Assembly: GCA_015058265.1 (NCBI GenBank)
Contig: SVCR01000010.1
Coordinates: 1-8,739 of the forward strand
Direction of reading: 5' to 3'
Source: Clostridiales bacterium
GTDB taxonomy: Bacteria; Bacillota_A; Clostridia; Peptostreptococcales; Anaerovoracaceae
DNA: 8,739 nucleotides
In this document: in pieces, positions 6,511 through 8,739 of the stretch
How the letters are laid out: the number at the start of each line of letters is the position of its first letter
How positions within the stretch are numbered: the first letter of the stretch is position 1
Made by a program: the position numbers and the translations under genes
The notes under the pieces: generated by a model
Database searches by the model: none
What the model saw: only the letters and a program-made list of their open reading frames with translations
What the model was told of the DNA's origin: nothing

Positions 6511-6513
6511 GTT

Positions 6514-6639
6514 TTACTTGTCAGTCCTGTTGATTGCTTTTCTTCTTCTGAATACTTCTGCTGCAAGGCCTGACAGTGCAGCCAGCATCAGTGCTACCCA
6601 CAGTGCAAGATGACCTTCATCACCGGTCTTTACTCCGTG
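6514..6639 (-). other. Non-canonical cell-wall sorting signal of the surface protein
   Basis: The last 41 residues have the three parts of a sortase signal: a pentapeptide-like GVKTG followed by DEG, a hydrophobic stretch (LALWVALMLAALSGLAAEVF), and a basic tail starting RRRK. The first two positions are G-V rather than L-P, while the K-T-G-D core is kept. K-T-G-D anchors without LP occur in clostridial surface proteins. Which sortase, if any, cuts here is not shown by the window. Confidence 0.75.
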
Positions 6640-8739
6640 TGACTTGCCGTTAGTCTTGTTATTCTTGCTGCCATTCTTCTTAGCCGGCGTTTTCTTGATC
6701 TTGGAGTTCTCTACAAGATATACAGTATTGCCGTCCGAATCCTCTGATTCCTGAAGTTCAGTGTAAACTACACCTTCCTCATCTACTTCGATATTGATAT
6801 CTGTAGTGATCTTCTTGTACCCCTTAGGAGCAATGGTCTCACGGAGTACATAGGTCTTTCCGCATTCCATCTTGTCGCCGAAGTCATGTACCATGCCCTT
6901 GACAGATGTCCAGCTGTCGATCTTCTTCAGCGATCCGCTGTCCGTCTCCAGATACAGGACGAGCTTAGCACCGGCAAGTTCTTTGCCGCCGCCGGCTTCG
7001 ACTTTATTGACTCTGAAGTGGATATGATCGTCTTCGATCAGCACTGTGTCATCAGCCTTTAAGGAGACCTTATTTCCTGCAGAATCCTTGTATGTGCTGC
7101 TTTCGCTGATATCCTGCTCCTCACCGTTCTCATTTACAACGGACACTTTTACAGTATCATCTTCCTGTCTTTCAAGCATGATATCTGCTGTGACACGGCC
7201 GTATCCTGTCGGAGCGACCTCCTCGCGGAGCATGTATTTAGCTCCGGCTTTCATCATTCTGCCGATGTTGAGTCTGTCTCCATCGACAACTGATTTCCAG
7301 CTCGTCAGCTTCTTATAAGACTTGTCGGCCAGGACCTCATAGAACCCGATGTTGGAGTTCTGGACCTTATGGTCATACTTGCTCGCGTCTGTCTTCTTGA
7401 CATAGTAGTTGAACGGTTTGTCTTCGACAAGATATACGGTATTTCCGTCTGCATCTTGGGCCTTTTTAAGCTTCGTCTTGATATTGCCGTTCTCATCGAC
7501 TTCGATTTCTACGTCTGTCGTTGTCTTGGAATTACCTGTAGACGCTACCGTCTCTCTGAGCGTGTACTTCTTGCCGGCCTCCATCTTGTCGCCAAAGTCA
7601 TGTGTCTTGCCCTTGACAGATGTCCAGCTGTCTACGACATTGCCGTCCTCATCGATGAGCTCGATCTTAGCGCCTTCGACATCATTGCCGTTACCGACCT
7701 CTGTATTATTTACTATGAACTCGATAGCATCGTCCTCTACCAGATAGACTTCGTTGCCATCCTCGTCCTTGCTCTTCTTGAGATCAGCTGTTACCGTTCC
7801 GTCCTCTGCGACCGATATCGTTATGTCTGTTGTGACTTTGCCATACCCCTTCGGAGCTACTGTCTCTCTGAGCGTGTACTTCTTGCCGGCCTCCATCTTG
7901 TCGCCGAAGTCGTGGGTCTTGCCCTTTTCTGATGTCCAGCTGTCTACGACATTACCGGATTCATCGAGGAGCTCCAGCTTAGCGCCTTCGACTTCCTCGC
8001 CGTTGCCCGCATCAACCTTGTTGACTGTGAACTTGATAGGACCAGCTGTCTCTTCGTATTCATCGGTCAGCGCTGCTGTTGCTTCTTCGCCATCTTCGAC
8101 CTTAGCTGTTGCTTCTGTCTTGGATGTGTCTTTCAGCTTGTAGCCGTCGATCTTGCTGTTCGTCTCTGTGACGGTGTAAGTGTCTGCCGGAACATCCTTG
8201 AATGTCTTCGTCCAGGTCTTGCCGCCGTCCTCGGTAACGAAGCCGTCTGCCTCGCCGAGTGTCAGCTCGACCTTCTGGTCGCTTACCTTTCCGTCCTTGT
8301 CGAGCCACTTGCCGTCCGATGTCTTCACTTCGAACTTCAGGGCTGCATCTGCAAGCTCTTCAGCTGTCACCTCGCCACCGACCGTCTTAGTGATCACGAG
8401 ATCGCCCTTTTCTTCAGGCTGTGTCTCTTTCTCGTATTCGTCGGTCAGCGCTGCTGTTGCTTCTTCGCCATCTTCGACCTTAGCTGTTGCTTCTGTCTTG
8501 GATGTGTCTTTCAGCTTGTAGCCGTCGATCTTGCTGTTCGTCTCTGTGACGGTGTAAGTGTCTGCCGGAACATCCTTGAATGTCTTCGTCCAGGTCTTGC
8601 CGCCGTCCTCGGTAACGAAGCCGTCTGCCTCGCCGAGTGTCAGCTCGACCTTCTGGTCGCTTACCTTTCCGTCCTTGTCGAGCCACTTGCCGTCCGATGT
8701 CTTCACTTCGAACTTCAGGGCTGCATCTGCAAGCTCTTC
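6514..8739 (-). CDS. Large Cna-B/SpaA-type surface protein with sortase-like anchor, N-terminus beyond the right edge
   Basis: The open frame runs to the window edge, so 741 C-terminal residues are visible and the start is missing. Domain order: two near-identical 126-residue pilin-type repeats (GDLVITKTVGG to LTDEYE; the first is cut by the edge), four Cna-B/SpaA-like domains of about 102-130 residues (8037 down to 6706), a Lys/Asn-rich spacer (6637-6705), then GVKTGDEG, a hydrophobic helix of about 20 residues and RRRKAINRTDK. Cna-B domains form Lys-Asp/Asn isopeptide bonds with help from a Glu. Candidate Lys (VNK), Glu (LRET, or LREE in the third) and final D/N (YLVED, LIEDD, YLVEN) are visible in domains 1, 3 and 4. 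The architecture suggests a rigid wall-anchored adhesin or pilin-like stalk; the ligand is unknown. No sortase gene is present in the window. Confidence 0.9.
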   Translation of the reverse strand, partial: EELADAALKFEVKTSDGKWLDKDGKVSDQKVELTLGEADGFVTEDGGKTWTKTFKDVPADTYTVTETNSKIDGYKLKDTSKTEATAKVEDGEEATAALTDEYEKETQPEEKGDLVITKTVGGEVTAEELADAALKFEVKTSDGKWLDKDGKVSDQKVELTLGEADGFVTEDGGKTWTKTFKDVPADTYTVTETNSKIDGYKLKDTSKTEATAKVEDGEEATAALTDEYEETAGPIKFTVNKVDAGNGEEVEGAKLELLDESGNVVDSWTSEKGKTHDFGDKMEAGKKYTLRETVAPKGYGKVTTDITISVAEDGTVTADLKKSKDEDGNEVYLVEDDAIEFIVNNTEVGNGNDVEGAKIELIDEDGNVVDSWTSVKGKTHDFGDKMEAGKKYTLRETVASTGNSKTTTDVEIEVDENGNIKTKLKKAQDADGNTVYLVEDKPFNYYVKKTDASKYDHKVQNSNIGFYEVLADKSYKKLTSWKSVVDGDRLNIGRMMKAGAKYMLREEVAPTGYGRVTADIMLERQEDDTVKVSVVNENGEEQDISESSTYKDSAGNKVSLKADDTVLIEDDHIHFRVNKVEAGGGKELAGAKLVLYLETDSGSLKKIDSWTSVKGMVHDFGDKMECGKTYVLRETIAPKGYKKITTDINIEVDEEGVVYTELQESEDSDGNTVYLVENSKIKKTPAKKNGSKNNKTNGKSHGVKTGDEGHLALWVALMLAALSGLAAEVFRRRKAINRTDK
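6706..8037 (-). repeat. Four Cna-B/SpaA-like domain repeats
   Basis: Tandem coding repeats in protein order: B1 7729-8037, B2 7420-7725, B3 7030-7416, B4 6706-7026. Shared blocks are EGAKxELxDExGNVVDSWTS, HDFGDKMEAGKKYTLRET, APKGY and DGNTVYLVED. B1, B2 and B4 are close relatives. B3 is divergent and carries an insertion near its end (about 7080-7150, NENGEEQDISES onward). B2 has lost the conserved Lys and the APxGY part of its E-box. Confidence 0.85.
8063..8739 (-). repeat. Near-perfect 378-bp tandem coding repeat
   Basis: Bases 8063-8361 and 8441-8739 are identical by eye over 299 bp, with a period of 378 bp (126 residues). The second copy is cut by the window edge, so the match may continue and further copies may follow. 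Each unit is one pilin-type domain with ITKTVGG near its start, YTVTET in the middle and LTDEYE at its end. DNA-level identity implies recent duplication or gene conversion. Confidence 0.95.

Noticed and set aside
6453..6513. A separate sigma-A promoter for the protease
   Set aside because: TTGAAA is present after the surface-protein stop, but no good -10 lies at a proper spacing. I do not call it.
7046..8521. Several plus-strand frames and one minus-strand alternative frame repeated twice within the surface-protein region
   Set aside because: They recur because the coding repeats recur; composition is typical of shadow frames and no start signal was seen.
8063..8739. CRISPR-like or transposon origin for the tandem repeats
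   Set aside because: The repeats are long, in frame, contiguous and code for a pilin-type domain. There are no spacers, and no transposase is present.

Overview
The window looks like chromosomal DNA of a low-to-moderate GC Bacillota, most likely a member of the Clostridia. Three things support this: the gene order hrcA-grpE-dnaK-dnaJ behind a perfect CIRCE operator, a DnaK of the Gram-positive type that lacks the extra loop of proteobacterial DnaK, and a cell-wall surface protein with a sortase-type C-terminus. Genus cannot be decided from what is visible. Every gene I support lies on the minus strand, so the window is read from right to left.

Right part (6514-8739): the C-terminal 741 residues of a large surface protein whose start lies beyond the right edge. 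It carries two almost identical 126-residue pilin-type repeats, then four Cna-B/SpaA-like domains, a Lys/Asn-rich spacer, and a sorting-like tail with G-V-K-T-G in place of LPXTG. Middle (4611-6401): a secreted subtilisin-family (S8) protease with signal peptide, pro-domain, a strongly basic Lys-rich linker, a divergent catalytic domain and a basic fibronectin-III-like C-terminal domain. A 20-bp-stem hairpin between these two genes buries the only good Shine-Dalgarno sequence upstream of the protease, and a further copy of one hairpin arm lies just after the surface-protein stop codon.

Left part (1-4440): the class I heat-shock operon. A sigma-A promoter (TTGACA, 17 bp, TATATT) is followed by the CIRCE operator, then hrcA (repressor), grpE (nucleotide exchange factor), dnaK (Hsp70) and dnaJ (J-domain co-chaperone, cut by the left edge). 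A hairpin at 4468-4505, whose G-U pairs work only in the minus-strand transcript, separates the protease from this operon.

The heat-shock genes form one self-regulated chaperone module: HrcA represses the operon, and DnaK, DnaJ and GrpE form the refolding cycle. The protease and surface protein are accessory exported proteins. Their adjacency suggests, but does not prove, a shared role at the cell surface. I found no RNA genes, CRISPR array, insertion sequence, sortase gene or phage gene. The most unusual material is the protease, its leader hairpin, and the degenerate second Cna-B domain of the surface protein.
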